A stretch of 64,000 nucleotides of DNA from Cyanobacteria bacterium CYA (lineage in GTDB: Bacteria > Planctomycetota > Phycisphaerae > Phycisphaerales > UBA1924): NCBI GenBank assembly GCA_008363215.1, contig RHKP01000001.1, positions 1-64,000 on the forward strand. The letters run 5' to 3'. The position numbers and the translations under genes are program-made. The stretch's first letter is position 1; the number at the start of each line of letters is the position of its first letter. Shown here one piece after another: positions 43,494-54,944 of this stretch. A model generated the notes under the pieces. It searched no databases, was not told the DNA's origin, and saw only the letters and a program-made list of their open reading frames with translations.

Positions 43494-45275
43494 TCAGCGG
43501 GGGTTGGCGCACCATCGCGCCCACATCTGACGGTACGCGGCTTCGAGGTTGTGCGTAAAGCCGGACGCGTCGCACAGGGGGCTGTTGCGCATGCGTTCGC
43601 GGAGCGAGGCGCGGATGGCGGCGAGGCGCGGGCGGTCGGAGGCCAGTTCGGAGGCGATGCGGACGTAGTCATCGGGGGAGTGTGCGGCGAGGTCTTCGAG
43701 CCCGACGGCGTGGAGGAGGGAGGCGCCGACGCGGGCGGCGTGGCGATCGCCGATGAGGGAGATGACGGGGACGCCCATCCACATGGCTTCGCAGGTCGTG
43801 GTGGTGCCGTGGTAGGGGAAGGTGTCCAGGGCGAGGTCGACGCGGGAGTAGAAGGCCAGGTGTTCGGCGCGGGAGGGGATGCGGGCGACGACTTCGATGC
43901 GGTCTGGCGCGAGGCCGTGTGAGGCGAGGCGCGCGGTGACTTCATCGCGGACGAAGGTGTTTTCAAAGGAGGCGGCCTTGAGGAGCAGGCGTGAGTGGGG
44001 GACGGCGGCCAGGACGCGGGCCCAGAGCGCGACGAGTTCGTGCGAGGTTTTCTTGGCCTCGTTGAAGGAGGCGAAGGTGAAAGGCGCGCCGGTGCTGCCG
44101 GGGGGCGGAGCGGGCTGGGGGGCGTCATCGGGCGGGGTGTAGCAGATGAAGCAATCGGGCAGGCGGAAGAGTTCTTCGGCCGCGTGCGCGGGGGCGGTGG
44201 GCGGATCGGTGAAGTTGTCGACCAGTCGGTACTGGATATTGCGCAGCCCGGTGGTGTGGGCATAGCCGAGGTAGGTGATCTGCACGGGTGCGGGGCGATG
44301 GGCGAGCATGAGCAGGCGGTGCCCGGCGAAGTGCCCGGCCAGTTCGACGAGGATATCGACGCGATCGCGGCGGATGCGTTGTTCAAGCGCGGCGTCATCG
44401 AGCGCGGCACAGTCGCGCCACTCGTGGGTGAGCGATCGCAGGGCGTCGGTCATGTCGTCGGGGTGGGAAGTGAGGGAGTAGCAGAAGACCTCGACGGCGG
44501 CGGGATCGTGGGCCTTGAGGATCGAGTGGAGGAAGTAGGCGACGGAGTGGCGGCGCATGTCAGGGGAGAGATAGCCGATGCGCAGACGGCGGGCGGGGTC
44601 AGGCGTGTTGGGGAAGGTGAACGCGCGGTCGCGCCAGCCTTTTTCGACGATCGCGCCGTAGCGCCGGTGGGGGGCGAGGGTTTCGGCCGAGGTAAGCCCG
44701 GAGGGGTAGTTGATCGCGTTGGAGAGGGTCGTCCAGATGATGGGGTTTTCAGGAAAGCGTTGCGAGGCCTGGCGGAGGGTGTCGACCGCGTGATCGGCGC
44801 GGGCGAGGTCGAGTTGGAGATTGGCCAGGTTGAGATAGGCGTCGGGGGCGTCGGGGTTGAGGCGCAGGGCGGCGTGGAAGCAGTCGATGGCTTCTTCGTA
44901 GCGGAAGTGTTGCTGGAGTGCAGTGGCCTTGCCGACGAAGGCGCTGGCAAGGGTGGGCGAGAGCGTGATGGCGTGGTCGAAGGCGGTCAGAGCATCGAGC
45001 GTGCGTTGGAGGCTGAGGAGCACCTGCCCGTGGGTGACGTGAAGGGCCGCGTCATCGGGCGAGGCGGAAAGGGCGCGGGCGAGGTGGAAGAGCGCCTGCT
45101 CGGGCTGCCCGCGGCGGGCGAGGATGATGCCGGCGACCTGGTTGGCGTGGGGCTGGGCGGGAGATTTCTGGAGGATGCGGCGCGCGGCGATCAGAGCCTG
45201 GTCGAAGCGGCCGGCCTTGTAGAGGTCCATGACCTGCCGTGCCTGTTCGAGGGTGCGGTCGGGCTTGTGCGCCAT
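43494..45275 (-). CDS. TPR protein with O-GlcNAc transferase (GT41/SPINDLY-like) domain
   Basis: A 593-residue protein. Residues about 5-200 form five or six TPRs (LYKAGRFDQALIAARRIL, ARRGQPEQALFHLARAL, FRYEEAIDCFHAALRLNP). Residues about 220-580 match Glyco_transf_41: RRLRIGYLSPDMRRHSVAYF, APVQITYLGYAHTTGL, FNEAKKTSHELVALWARVL and DTFPYHGTTTTCEAMWMGVPV. It would transfer GlcNAc or another sugar to Ser/Thr of proteins. The ATG at 45275 starts the first TPR helix. It is coupled to a sulfotransferase downstream and follows dxr upstream on the same strand (10 bases). Confidence 0.93.
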   Translation of the reverse strand: MAHKPDRTLEQARQVMDLYKAGRFDQALIAARRILQKSPAQPHANQVAGIILARRGQPEQALFHLARALSASPDDAALHVTHGQVLLSLQRTLDALTAFDHAITLSPTLASAFVGKATALQQHFRYEEAIDCFHAALRLNPDAPDAYLNLANLQLDLARADHAVDTLRQASQRFPENPIIWTTLSNAINYPSGLTSAETLAPHRRYGAIVEKGWRDRAFTFPNTPDPARRLRIGYLSPDMRRHSVAYFLHSILKAHDPAAVEVFCYSLTSHPDDMTDALRSLTHEWRDCAALDDAALEQRIRRDRVDILVELAGHFAGHRLLMLAHRPAPVQITYLGYAHTTGLRNIQYRLVDNFTDPPTAPAHAAEELFRLPDCFICYTPPDDAPQPAPPPGSTGAPFTFASFNEAKKTSHELVALWARVLAAVPHSRLLLKAASFENTFVRDEVTARLASHGLAPDRIEVVARIPSRAEHLAFYSRVDLALDTFPYHGTTTTCEAMWMGVPVISLIGDRHAARVGASLLHAVGLEDLAAHSPDDYVRIASELASDRPRLAAIRASLRERMRNSPLCDASGFTHNLEAAYRQMWARWCANPR

Positions 45276-45285
45276 GGGCCCGATC

Positions 45286-46497
45286 CTACCGGGCGGCGGG
45301 CGAGCGGCCCACCTGTCGAGTGACGAAGTCGCGGGCCCGCGCATCAGCGTCGAGCACATCGTGGAGCGAGCGCACGGGCGACGGCGTGATGGCGTCGAGG
45401 GCGGCGGCGGCCAGATCGGTGATGCGAGAGAAGGCAATGCGGCGCTCGAAGAAGGCGCCGACGGCAAGTTCATTGGCGGCATTGACGATGGCGCCGGCGG
45501 TGCCGCCGGTCTGGATGACGCGGTGTGCCAGGGTGAGTGCGGGAAAGCGCGTGACGTCGGGTGTCTCGAAGGTGAGCGAGCCCATGCGCTCCAGCGAGAG
45601 GCGCGGGGCTGAGCCGGGCAGTCGACGCGGGTGCGTGATGGCCTGCTGAATCGGCGTGCGCATGTCGGCGGTGGCGAGTTGGGCGAGCATGGAGCCGTCC
45701 TGGAGTTCGACCAGCGCGTGGACGATGGACTGCGGGTGGATGAGCACGTCGAGTTTGTCGGAGGGCAGGCCGAAGAGCCAGTGGGCCTCGATGACTTCCA
45801 GGGCCTTGTTCATCAAGGTGGCGCAGTCAACGGTGATCTTGGGGCCCATGGACCAGGTGGGGTGGGCAAGCGCATGCTCGGGCGTTGCTGCGGCGATGCG
45901 ATCGGGGGTCCAGGTGCGGAAGGGTCCGCCCGAGGCTGTGAGGATGGCACGGCGGACGGTGGGCGGCGCGATGCAGGGAGGGCAGCAGGCGGGGTCAACG
46001 GACTGGAGACAGAGCCACAGGGCGGCGTGTTCGCTGTCCACGGGTAGCAGGCAACTGCCATTGCGGCGTGCCAGAGGAGCGACGATGGATCCGGCGGCGA
46101 CCAGGGTTTCCTTGTTGGCCAGCGCGACGTCGAGCCCGCGCTCGACGGCTGCGAGGGTGGCGGGCAGGCCGGCGGCGCCGACCATGGCGGCAACAACAAG
46201 ATCGGCGTCGACGGCGCCGACGAGGGCTTTGGGTGCGCCGGGTCCAACAAAGCGGACCGACGCGTCGGCGCCATGCGGATTGGAGAGCGCCAGGTGCCGG
46301 ACGTTGAAACGTGCGGCCTGTTGTGAGAGCAGGGCGGCATTGGAGCCTGCGGCCAGCCCGACGATCTGGACCGGGCGGGCGTCGGGCAGGCGCGACAGGT
46401 GATCGATGACTTCGAGGGTTTGGGTGCCGATCGAGCCGGTGGAGCCGAGCACGATGATGCGCAGCGGATCACCCGGGCTGTGGGAGTGGGGGGACAT
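45286..46497 (-). CDS. dxr: 1-deoxy-D-xylulose 5-phosphate reductoisomerase
   Basis: A 403-residue enzyme of the MEP isoprenoid pathway, converting DXP to 2-C-methylerythritol 4-phosphate with NADPH. GSTGSIGTQTLEV (19-31) binds NADPH; LANKETLVAAG, PVDSEHAALW (metal Asp and Glu) and TASGGPFRTW are the active-site landmarks; HPTWSMGPKITVDCATLMNK is also typical. The ATG at 46497 follows the RNase E/G stop by four bases. An atypical Pro/Cys-rich loop (CCPPCIAPP) sits after the SEH segment, where other Dxr proteins have a shorter loop. Confidence 0.95.
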   Translation of the reverse strand: MSPHSHSPGDPLRIIVLGSTGSIGTQTLEVIDHLSRLPDARPVQIVGLAAGSNAALLSQQAARFNVRHLALSNPHGADASVRFVGPGAPKALVGAVDADLVVAAMVGAAGLPATLAAVERGLDVALANKETLVAAGSIVAPLARRNGSCLLPVDSEHAALWLCLQSVDPACCPPCIAPPTVRRAILTASGGPFRTWTPDRIAAATPEHALAHPTWSMGPKITVDCATLMNKALEVIEAHWLFGLPSDKLDVLIHPQSIVHALVELQDGSMLAQLATADMRTPIQQAITHPRRLPGSAPRLSLERMGSLTFETPDVTRFPALTLAHRVIQTGGTAGAIVNAANELAVGAFFERRIAFSRITDLAAAALDAITPSPVRSLHDVLDADARARDFVTRQVGRSPAAR

Positions 46498-46501
46498 CGG
46501 T

Positions 46502-49021
46502 TCAGTCTTCGGCGATGCGTCCGCGCTCGCTGGGGTTGAGTTTGCGGCGTCCGGCGGAATAGAGGCTGCGGCGGGGCTTGGGCTCCGGCACGGGCGCGAC
46601 CGGTGCCGCGGGAGGAGGAGGAGCCGCGCCCGGGCCAGAGTCAGGGCGGGCGTCGGGCTTGCGGTCTCGACGGCGAGAGCGCGGTTTGGGCGCAGACTCA
46701 CTCTCCGATTCAGGTGCGCGATCAGGAGCGGACCTGGGTTCGGCGCGGGGCGAGGGCGGTGCGGCAGGTTCAGCCTGTTCGGGTCGGTCCCCCTGGTCGA
46801 CGGACGGCTTGCCGCGGCGGCGCCGCCTCTTCTTGCGGGCGGGCTGGGAAGAAGTCTCGCTCGAGGCAGACTCATCAGACTCTGGCGCTTCGACGGTTTC
46901 GGCCGGGGCCGATTCGGCAGACTCGGAGCCTTCGCCGGACAAGCCGAACTGGTCAGCGGTTTCGACGGGGTGTGTGCAGTCGGACGTGGAGGAGCCGGTC
47001 GTCGAGGTCGAATCGCCGCGTCCGCGTCGGCGGCGTCGGCGGCGTTTCTTCTTGCCTGCGGGCGGGGTTTGGTCGCCGCCGGGGGCAGTCGCCGCAGACT
47101 GGGCGACGGCGCTGGGGTGGGCGTCGAGGGTTTCGGGCGAGGTATCCGGGCGTGCGTCGGCGGGCGGGTGGAGGTTGGTGGTGGAGGTCTGGGTTTCGCC
47201 CTCGCCCCCGCCGCGGCGGCGACGACGACGGCGACGCTTCTTGCGCTCGGGTTCTGAGATCGGTTGGGTTTCCCGGGTTTCGGCTTGGAGTTCTTCGTCT
47301 TCCAGCAGAGAAGGCAGAGCCTCGTGCTGCATTTCCTCGATGACGGCCTGGGCTTCGGCGAAGGCTTCGGCGGTCTGCTCGGCGACTTCCTCGGCCTCGG
47401 CGCGCAGGTCAACGGCCCAGCCTTCGGTCTCGGGGGCCGAGTCGTCGATCCAGTCCACCAGTTCAGGCTTGCGGCTGCCGGCGGGCAGTTTTTCCAGATC
47501 GATGTCGGCGCCGTTGGCTTCGTAGGCGTAGAAGGTGACGCGGTCGAAGGGGATCGCGTCGGAGATGCGCACCTCGACCGACTTGCCGGCAAGGTGCTCG
47601 ATGCGCGTCAGGGCGGCGCGGCGGGTGCTCAGCAGAGCGCCGGCTACGCGGGGGTTGACGACCATTTCGACCTTGGCCACGCGATCGTGGTCGAGCAGGG
47701 CGGCCAGATCCTGGAGCGAGTCGGCGGCGACGGAATCGGGTTTCTGCACGACGCCGCGGCCTCGACAGGACTGGCAGGCGGCGAAGTGGACCGACTCGTG
47801 ACTTCCGCGCATTCGCTGGCGCGTCATCTCGAGGATACCGAAGGAGGAGATGGGCAGGGTGGTGGAGCGGGCGCGGTCACGCTTGAGGCGTTCGCGGAAC
47901 CGGTTTTCGATGTCCTTGCGATGCTTGGCGATGCGCATGTCGATCAGGTCATTGATGACCAGCCCGCCCAGGTCGCGCAGGCGCAGTTGCCGGCAGATGG
48001 CGTCGACGGCCTCGACGTTGACCTTGTAGGCGTTGGTTTCGGCGTCGCGGGCGGAGCGCATCTTGCCGCTGTTGACGTCGATGGCGACGAGGGCCTCGGT
48101 CTCATCGATGACCAGGCGTCCGCCGGAGGGCAGAGGCACTTCGCGGGCGTGGATCTGGCGGATCTGTTCGGTGATGCCGAAGGCGTGGAAGATGGGGGTG
48201 CGTCCCTTGTAGTGGCGCAGGCGGGCCTGGGATCGCGGGGCGACGATCTTCATGAAGCGGGCGGCGCGGCGCAGGGCCATTTCGTTGTCGATGATGACCT
48301 CGTCGATGTCCTGGCTGAGCAGGTCGCGCAAACTGCGGACGAGCAGGTCGCTCTCGGAGTAGAGCAGGCGCGGCGCCTTGCCCTGCGCGAGGCGTCGCTC
48401 CATGTCCTTCCACAGTCGGGAGAGGTAGGAGAGGTCACGCTTGAGTTCGATCTTGGTGCGGTTGAATCCGGCGGTGCGGAGGATGAAGCCGAAGCCCTCG
48501 GGCAGGTCGAGGGTGTCGAGGATTTTGCGCATTTCCTGGCGGGCGTCTTCGTCTTCGACCTTGCGTGAGACGCCGACGCGGTCCATATTGGGCATCATCA
48601 CCAGGAAGCGCCCGGGGATGGAGAGGTAACTGGTGAGGGTGGGGCCCTTGGTGCCGATGCCTTCCTTGAGAACCTGAACGACGACTTCCTGTCCGCGCTT
48701 CAGAGCGTGCTGCATGGGCGGGCGGTCGCGACGGGGAGTCTTCTTGCCGACGCGTTCGGTGGTGTCTTCATCTTCGCCGGGGAAGTACTGGGGGTGGAGA
48801 TCGGAGACGTGGAGAAAGCCGGCTTCCTCGACGCCGAAGTCGACGAAGGCGGCCTGGATGCCCGGTTCGACGTTGGTGACGCGTCCGACGTAGATATTGC
48901 CGACGCGGGAGACGGCGTTGGACGGTTCGGCGTGGTATTCCTCGAGTTGGTCGGCATCGGTGATGGCGATGCGGCATTCTTCGCCGGGGACGTAGTTGAT
49001 CAGCATTTTGCCTGTCGGCAT
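46502..49021 (-). CDS. Ribonuclease E/G with a long Arg-rich tail
   Basis: An 839-residue endoribonuclease. Residues 35-135 form the S1 domain with an acidic insert; the catalytic DNase I-like domain has Asp315 in VAIDVNSGK and Asp358 in INDLIDM; Cys416 and Cys419 (CQSC) form the zinc link between subunits. It cuts single-stranded RNA and acts in mRNA decay and rRNA maturation. Residues about 525-839 are disordered and hold four basic clusters (594-603, 657-668, 729-737 and 781-788, including runs of seven or eight Arg) separated by Glu/Pro/Ser-rich linkers, reminiscent of the RNA-binding and degradosome scaffold of RNase E but different in sequence. The ATG at 49021 or 49003 may start it. 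Confidence 0.93.
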   Translation of the reverse strand: MPTGKMLINYVPGEECRIAITDADQLEEYHAEPSNAVSRVGNIYVGRVTNVEPGIQAAFVDFGVEEAGFLHVSDLHPQYFPGEDEDTTERVGKKTPRRDRPPMQHALKRGQEVVVQVLKEGIGTKGPTLTSYLSIPGRFLVMMPNMDRVGVSRKVEDEDARQEMRKILDTLDLPEGFGFILRTAGFNRTKIELKRDLSYLSRLWKDMERRLAQGKAPRLLYSESDLLVRSLRDLLSQDIDEVIIDNEMALRRAARFMKIVAPRSQARLRHYKGRTPIFHAFGITEQIRQIHAREVPLPSGGRLVIDETEALVAIDVNSGKMRSARDAETNAYKVNVEAVDAICRQLRLRDLGGLVINDLIDMRIAKHRKDIENRFRERLKRDRARSTTLPISSFGILEMTRQRMRGSHESVHFAACQSCRGRGVVQKPDSVAADSLQDLAALLDHDRVAKVEMVVNPRVAGALLSTRRAALTRIEHLAGKSVEVRISDAIPFDRVTFYAYEANGADIDLEKLPAGSRKPELVDWIDDSAPETEGWAVDLRAEAEEVAEQTAEAFAEAQAVIEEMQHEALPSLLEDEELQAETRETQPISEPERKKRRRRRRRRGGGEGETQTSTTNLHPPADARPDTSPETLDAHPSAVAQSAATAPGGDQTPPAGKKKRRRRRRRGRGDSTSTTGSSTSDCTHPVETADQFGLSGEGSESAESAPAETVEAPESDESASSETSSQPARKKRRRRRGKPSVDQGDRPEQAEPAAPPSPRAEPRSAPDRAPESESESAPKPRSRRRDRKPDARPDSGPGAAPPPPAAPVAPVPEPKPRRSLYSAGRRKLNPSERGRIAED

Positions 49022-49227
49022 TCGGACTCGTCTCGCCCGAGAGGGCGGGTTGGCGACGGAAGCGTGTCGGGGTTCACCGGGCCGGAGCCTTGGAAGAACC
49101 GCGCGGCGCTGCGGCCCCTGGCTGCGGGCGGCGCGTGAACCGACATGCTCGGCACGGGGGACCGAAAGGTCTGCACCCCGCCCGTCGAAGTTTGTTGTCC
49201 ACGAGTGAACGCGGGTGGAGGCCCGGC

Positions 49228-50994
<1,767 letters not shown>

Positions 50995-51054
50995 TGCAGG
51001 TATCGCCCGGGGCATGGTAGCGAGGCCAGGCCGGGACTGTATTGGAATATGGAC

Positions 51055-51083
51055 TTGACAAGAGGGTGTCGGGTTGCTCAAAT
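51055..51083 (+). promoter_or_regulatory. Probable sigma-70 promoter for rho
   Basis: TTGACA at 51055-51060 and TCAAAT at 51078-51083 are 17 bases apart, a near-consensus housekeeping promoter. Transcription would start near 51090, leaving a leader of about 90 bases before the rho ATG at 51180. Confidence 0.6.
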
Positions 51084-51179
51084 CGGTGAGCCGGGGAGAC
51101 AGCGCGGACTGACCGCGAACCGGCAGGGGCCCGAGAGGGTCCGAGAAGGGGCGATCGCCCGCGGCAACGACAACTGAGT

Positions 51180-52379
51180 ATGTCTACCAAGACCCTGACC
51201 GGTATCCTCGAGTGGCCGGAGCGCGCCGAGGGACGTATTCGCCAACTGGGCGAAGACGCAACCCTGACCGAGCATCCGGATGACCCGTTCGTTCCCGTGG
51301 CGTTCGCGCAGGAGTATCCGCTGCGCCACGGGTTGGAGGTGACGGTCGAGGTGGGGGAGCGCCGGCCCCGACGGAGACGGCGCGGTCGGCAGGCCGGCCC
51401 GCGCTCGACGCGCCCGGTGGTAGAGAGTTTCGTTGCCATCGAGGGCATGGATCCGCAGGCGTTCAAGTCGCGTGCGCCATTTGAAGAACTGACCTCGATC
51501 GACCCGCAGCCTCGGCTGACTCTGGAGTATCCCGGGTGTCCGCCGGCGTGCCGACTGATCGACCTGTTCTGTCCGATCGGACGCGGGCAGCGGGCGTTGA
51601 TCGTCAGCCCACCCAAGGCCGGCAAGACGACGTTGCTCAAGGACATGGGGCGGGCGGTGCTGGTCAATCACCCGCAGGTGAAGGTGTTTTTCCTGCTGGT
51701 GGATGAGCGGCCGGAGGAAGTGACCGACTTCCGGCGGTCTTTTGCGCGTCCGAACCGCAATGGTGAGTGGGATCATCCCTGGTCGCCCCAGCGCGTGGCG
51801 GTGATCGCTTCGAGCAACGACCACGACGTCGAGCGGCACATTCAGATTTCGCTGCTGACGCTGGAGCGCTGCAAGCGCATGGTCGAGGCCGGTCAGCACG
51901 TGGTGGTGTTCCTCGATTCGCTGACGCGGCTGGGGCGTGCGTTCAACCGCAGCCGTCGGCACGCCAGCAGCGGGCGGACCATGACCGGCGGCATCGACTC
52001 CAAGGCGCTGGAAGTGCCCAAGACAATCTTCGGCGCGGCCCGCAACACGGAAGAAGGCGGCAGTTTGACGATCATCGCCACGTGCCTGGTGGACACGGGC
52101 AGCCAGGGCGATCAGGTGATCTTCGAGGAGTTCAAGGGCACGGGGAACATGGAGTTGATCCTCGATCGGCGCGTGGCCGAGAAGAGGCTCTTCCCGGCGA
52201 TGGACCTGGCCGGCAGCGGCACGCGCAAGGAGGAGTTGCTGCTGGATTCCAAGGCGTTGCAGACGATCACGGCCTTGCGTCGGCGCATGATGACCATGCC
52301 GCCGCCGCAGCAGGTCGAGCAGTTGCTTGCGGCGATGCAGCGATTCCCGACCAACGCGGCGCTGGTAGGGTCAGATTGA
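51180..52379 (+). CDS. rho: Transcription termination factor Rho
   Basis: A 399-residue hexameric RNA helicase. The P-loop PPKAGKT is at 144-150, the Walker B region [16 protein letters not shown] near 203-218, and [45 protein letters not shown] and SGTRKEELL are classical. Residues 5-60 give a diverged cold-shock-like RNA-binding domain; the helical Rho_N domain is absent. Residues 61-70 ([10 protein letters not shown]) add an Arg-rich loop. It ends untranslated and non-coding transcripts. A promoter lies upstream, and autoregulation through the leader is known for Rho elsewhere. The short length may mean a second, full-length Rho exists in the genome. Confidence 0.94.
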   Translation: MSTKTLTGILEWPERAEGRIRQLGEDATLTEHPDDPFVPVAFAQEYPLRHGLEVTVEVGERRPRRRRRGRQAGPRSTRPVVESFVAIEGMDPQAFKSRAPFEELTSIDPQPRLTLEYPGCPPACRLIDLFCPIGRGQRALIVSPPKAGKTTLLKDMGRAVLVNHPQVKVFFLLVDERPEEVTDFRRSFARPNRNGEWDHPWSPQRVAVIASSNDHDVERHIQISLLTLERCKRMVEAGQHVVVFLDSLTRLGRAFNRSRRHASSGRTMTGGIDSKALEVPKTIFGAARNTEEGGSLTIIATCLVDTGSQGDQVIFEEFKGTGNMELILDRRVAEKRLFPAMDLAGSGTRKEELLLDSKALQTITALRRRMMTMPPPQQVEQLLAAMQRFPTNAALVGSD

Positions 52380-52446
52380 CGAAGAGCCATCGGGTACTGG
52401 GCGCCGGGAGATACAGGTCGATTTGCCACTCTGCCGGCTTTGCCTG

Positions 52447-52495
52447 CTCCCTCGCTTGCGCTTCGGGCTCGTACTCTCCCTCGCTTGCGCTTCGG
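52447..52495. repeat. Two copies of a 20-bp planctomycete interspersed repeat
   Basis: CTCCCTCGCTTGCGCTTCGG occurs identically at 52447-52466 and 52476-52495, a 29-base period. It sits in the non-coding space between the rho stop and the subtilase terminator. Such 'SLALRAS'-encoding repeats are common in planctomycete intergenic DNA. Confidence 0.8.
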
Positions 52496-52519
52496 ACTTG
52501 AACGGCTCCTGGCTCAATG

Positions 52520-52543
52520 AAAACCCCCTGCTTGCGCAGGGGG
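52520..52543 (-). terminator. Intrinsic terminator of the subtilase gene
   Basis: CCCCCTGC (52524-52531) and GCAGGGGG (52536-52543) make a perfect 8-bp stem with a four-base loop. On the minus strand it is followed by TTTTCA, and it lies 35 bases after the subtilase stop. Confidence 0.8.
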
Positions 52544-52557
52544 CTCACAATCAAGTC

Positions 52558-52581
52558 GATCTCACGATCTCACGATCTCAC
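52558..52581. repeat. Three tandem copies of GATCTCAC
   Basis: An 8-bp unit is repeated three times exactly and overlaps the stop codon of the subtilase gene at 52578-52580. Slippage here would change only the 3' end or the stop context. Confidence 0.8.
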
Positions 52582-54731
52582 GGGCATCCGTTGCTGACGA
52601 GTTGCAGGAACCACTGGATATCGAAGAAGTCGTAGATGCCGTCGTCGGTGAGGTCGGCCTCGGGGGTCTGGGCGCTGAAGTCGGCCAGGAACGCCTGGGC
52701 GTCGAAGAAGTCCACTGTGCCGTCGTTGTTCCAATCGGCCACGCAGGGGTCCACGACAACTTCAGTGACATCGCCGGTGACGACGAGGGCGTAGCCCTGT
52801 GTGCCGGAGTTGACGGCCGCGGCGTCGATGCGGAGGGTGTAGGTGCCCGCGACGGGGGCGGGCAGGTAGATCATCTCGACGTTGTTCTTGCTGTCGTAGG
52901 CGCCGCCGGTGGCCGAGATGCCGCTGGAGAACACGTTGCCCTTGTATTCGCCGCTGGGGGCGGTGACGGTGAGGTTGAGGTCGTTGACGTAGGCGGGGTT
53001 GGCGTTGACGGCGCCCGGGGCGTCGTGCCAGACGAGGGCGACGCGCAGGGCCTGCGAGAAACTGTTGACATCGAACTGGAACTCGACGAAGTCACCGGTG
53101 TTCATCGCGTCATCGGCGGCGTTGCGCACGTCGCGGATGATCATGGTGCGGGCGCCGTCGCTGAAGACGAGCGAGTTGGCCAGCAGCACGCGACCCCAGC
53201 CCTCGCGGTTGGAGGGGTATCCCGTGACGCCGGTCATATCGACGGCCGAGTTGAGCAGGGCGGCCTTGACGAGAGCGCCCGAGGGTGTGAAGCCGTCATT
53301 GGGGTTGGCGGCGCCCGAGGGGTAGAACCCGTCGGTGAAGTACTGGCGGGCCAGGGCGGCGCAGCCGGCGATGGACGGGGCGGCCATGGAAGTGCCGGTC
53401 AGCGAGGTGACCGAGCACGAGGTGCCGGCCGAGGCGGAGCGCGTTGAGCATCCGGGGCTGTAGATTTCGGGCTTGCGACGGCCGTCGTTGGTGGGCCCGG
53501 AGCCTCCTGAGCAGTGATTGGCTTGGTTGGGGGTGTCCTGCGAAGCCCCGACAGCCAGGCAGTTCTTTGCGTTTTCGGGGTTCTTGAGGGTGGAAGTGTT
53601 GGTGACGGCGAAGATGACGAGGTTGTCATCGTTGTTGTAACTGAAGACGTCGATGGTGCGGGCCAGCGAGTCGTAGGCGACGGTGCCGTCGTTACCCCAA
53701 CTGTTGGTGTGGATGGCGGCGCCGGCGTTGTAGTTCTGGACGAGGTTGGCGTTGAAGCCCGTGGCCGAGGATGTGGAGGTGTCGAAGACGAGCCGGGCTT
53801 CGTAGGCCATGCCGCGCAGATCGTTGTCGGCGCCGGCGTCGCCCAGGGCGGTGCAGGCCACGTGCGTGCCGTGGAAGTCGGCGCCCGTGCTTGTGAAGTA
53901 GGCCTGGATCTTGCGGTGATCGGGCCCGAAGGCATCGCCTTCCGGGTCGGCGAATGAACAGTGGTTGGGGTCCACGCGCCCGTCCTGGACGCCAATGAGT
54001 TGGCCCAGCCCGCGGATGCCGTGGCTGTGGATGGGCGTCTGGCCGGAGACGTTGCTCTGGTCGATCCAGCGCACGGTCTGGTTGCGCATGGTCATCTCGC
54101 CCTGGTCCTCGATCCAGCGCACGCCGGGGAGAGCGACGATGCTGGCGGCGCGTTCGAGCGGAATGTTGGCCTCGATGAGCACTTCGCGGTCGATCCAGTC
54201 ATGGCTGGTGACCGTGACGCCGTCCATGCCGGACAGTGTGTTCAGGGTGTCGTTCACGCTGGCGTTCTGCCAGAGGACGATGTTGACGGCCCGGTAACCT
54301 TGCGCGAGCAGAGCCTGCCGCTCGGGAGTCTGCGCCGGCTGGGAGCCCAGGCCCGGGGCGATCTTCCACTCGTTCTCGAAGCGTCCGACCCAGGTGACAA
54401 ATTCGAGGGCGCGAAGGCCGGTCAGGTCGGCGCCGGAGAGGTCGGCGGCATAGGCGAAGTCGGGCAAGTAGTCGAAGAGGACGACGCCGGCGGCCTGGAG
54501 GGCGGCACGGCGGGCCGCGGTGATCGGGCCGTCCAGTTGGATGACCGCGACGCGAAGATCTGCCGGCAGCGGGGCGGCAGCCTGGGCGAGCAGGTTGTTG
54601 GCCTGCGTGGTGGCGACAAGGCCGGTCTTGAGATCAAGCGAACCGGCGACCGGACCAGCCAGAGCCGAGCCGGCCAAGGCGACAAGAACGAGCGCCGCCG
54701 AGCGACGTTGACGAAGAATCGGATCGATCAT
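52578..54731 (-). CDS. Exported S8 family serine peptidase with dockerin-like C-terminus
   Basis: A 717-residue subtilase. A signal peptide (residues 1-27) is followed by a pro-domain-like region to about 235. The catalytic triad is Asp250 (GVQDGR), His287 (HGTHVAC) and Ser448 (GTSMAAP). Residues 500-650 form a beta-rich domain of the kind found after subtilase domains. The last 55 residues hold two calcium-loop-like repeats, NNDGTVDFFDAQAFLADF and TDDGIYDFFDIQWFLQL, ending in NGCP; this tail is common in Phycisphaerae exported proteins and resembles dockerin. It degrades proteins outside the cell. It is divergent from pdxA and followed by a terminator. Confidence 0.93.
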   Translation of the reverse strand: MIDPILRQRRSAALVLVALAGSALAGPVAGSLDLKTGLVATTQANNLLAQAAAPLPADLRVAVIQLDGPITAARRAALQAAGVVLFDYLPDFAYAADLSGADLTGLRALEFVTWVGRFENEWKIAPGLGSQPAQTPERQALLAQGYRAVNIVLWQNASVNDTLNTLSGMDGVTVTSHDWIDREVLIEANIPLERAASIVALPGVRWIEDQGEMTMRNQTVRWIDQSNVSGQTPIHSHGIRGLGQLIGVQDGRVDPNHCSFADPEGDAFGPDHRKIQAYFTSTGADFHGTHVACTALGDAGADNDLRGMAYEARLVFDTSTSSATGFNANLVQNYNAGAAIHTNSWGNDGTVAYDSLARTIDVFSYNNDDNLVIFAVTNTSTLKNPENAKNCLAVGASQDTPNQANHCSGGSGPTNDGRRKPEIYSPGCSTRSASAGTSCSVTSLTGTSMAAPSIAGCAALARQYFTDGFYPSGAANPNDGFTPSGALVKAALLNSAVDMTGVTGYPSNREGWGRVLLANSLVFSDGARTMIIRDVRNAADDAMNTGDFVEFQFDVNSFSQALRVALVWHDAPGAVNANPAYVNDLNLTVTAPSGEYKGNVFSSGISATGGAYDSKNNVEMIYLPAPVAGTYTLRIDAAAVNSGTQGYALVVTGDVTEVVVDPCVADWNNDGTVDFFDAQAFLADFSAQTPEADLTDDGIYDFFDIQWFLQLVSNGCP

Positions 54732-54944
54732 CTATAGACTCCCCTGACAGAACCCCCACCCCACGGAAGCGAACGCCTTGCGAGTGTAACGACGGTTCGG
54801 CGATGCGCGAGCAGAAATTCCTGGGTGTCTGGAACGGGCGGTCCCTCGATGGGCGGTACGCTCGGCCGGGTCGGGTGGTTGCACAGGGGTATTGTCCGGA
54901 TAACACGCGGGGAGACGGAGGATTGCCGATGGCTAGCATCTTCG

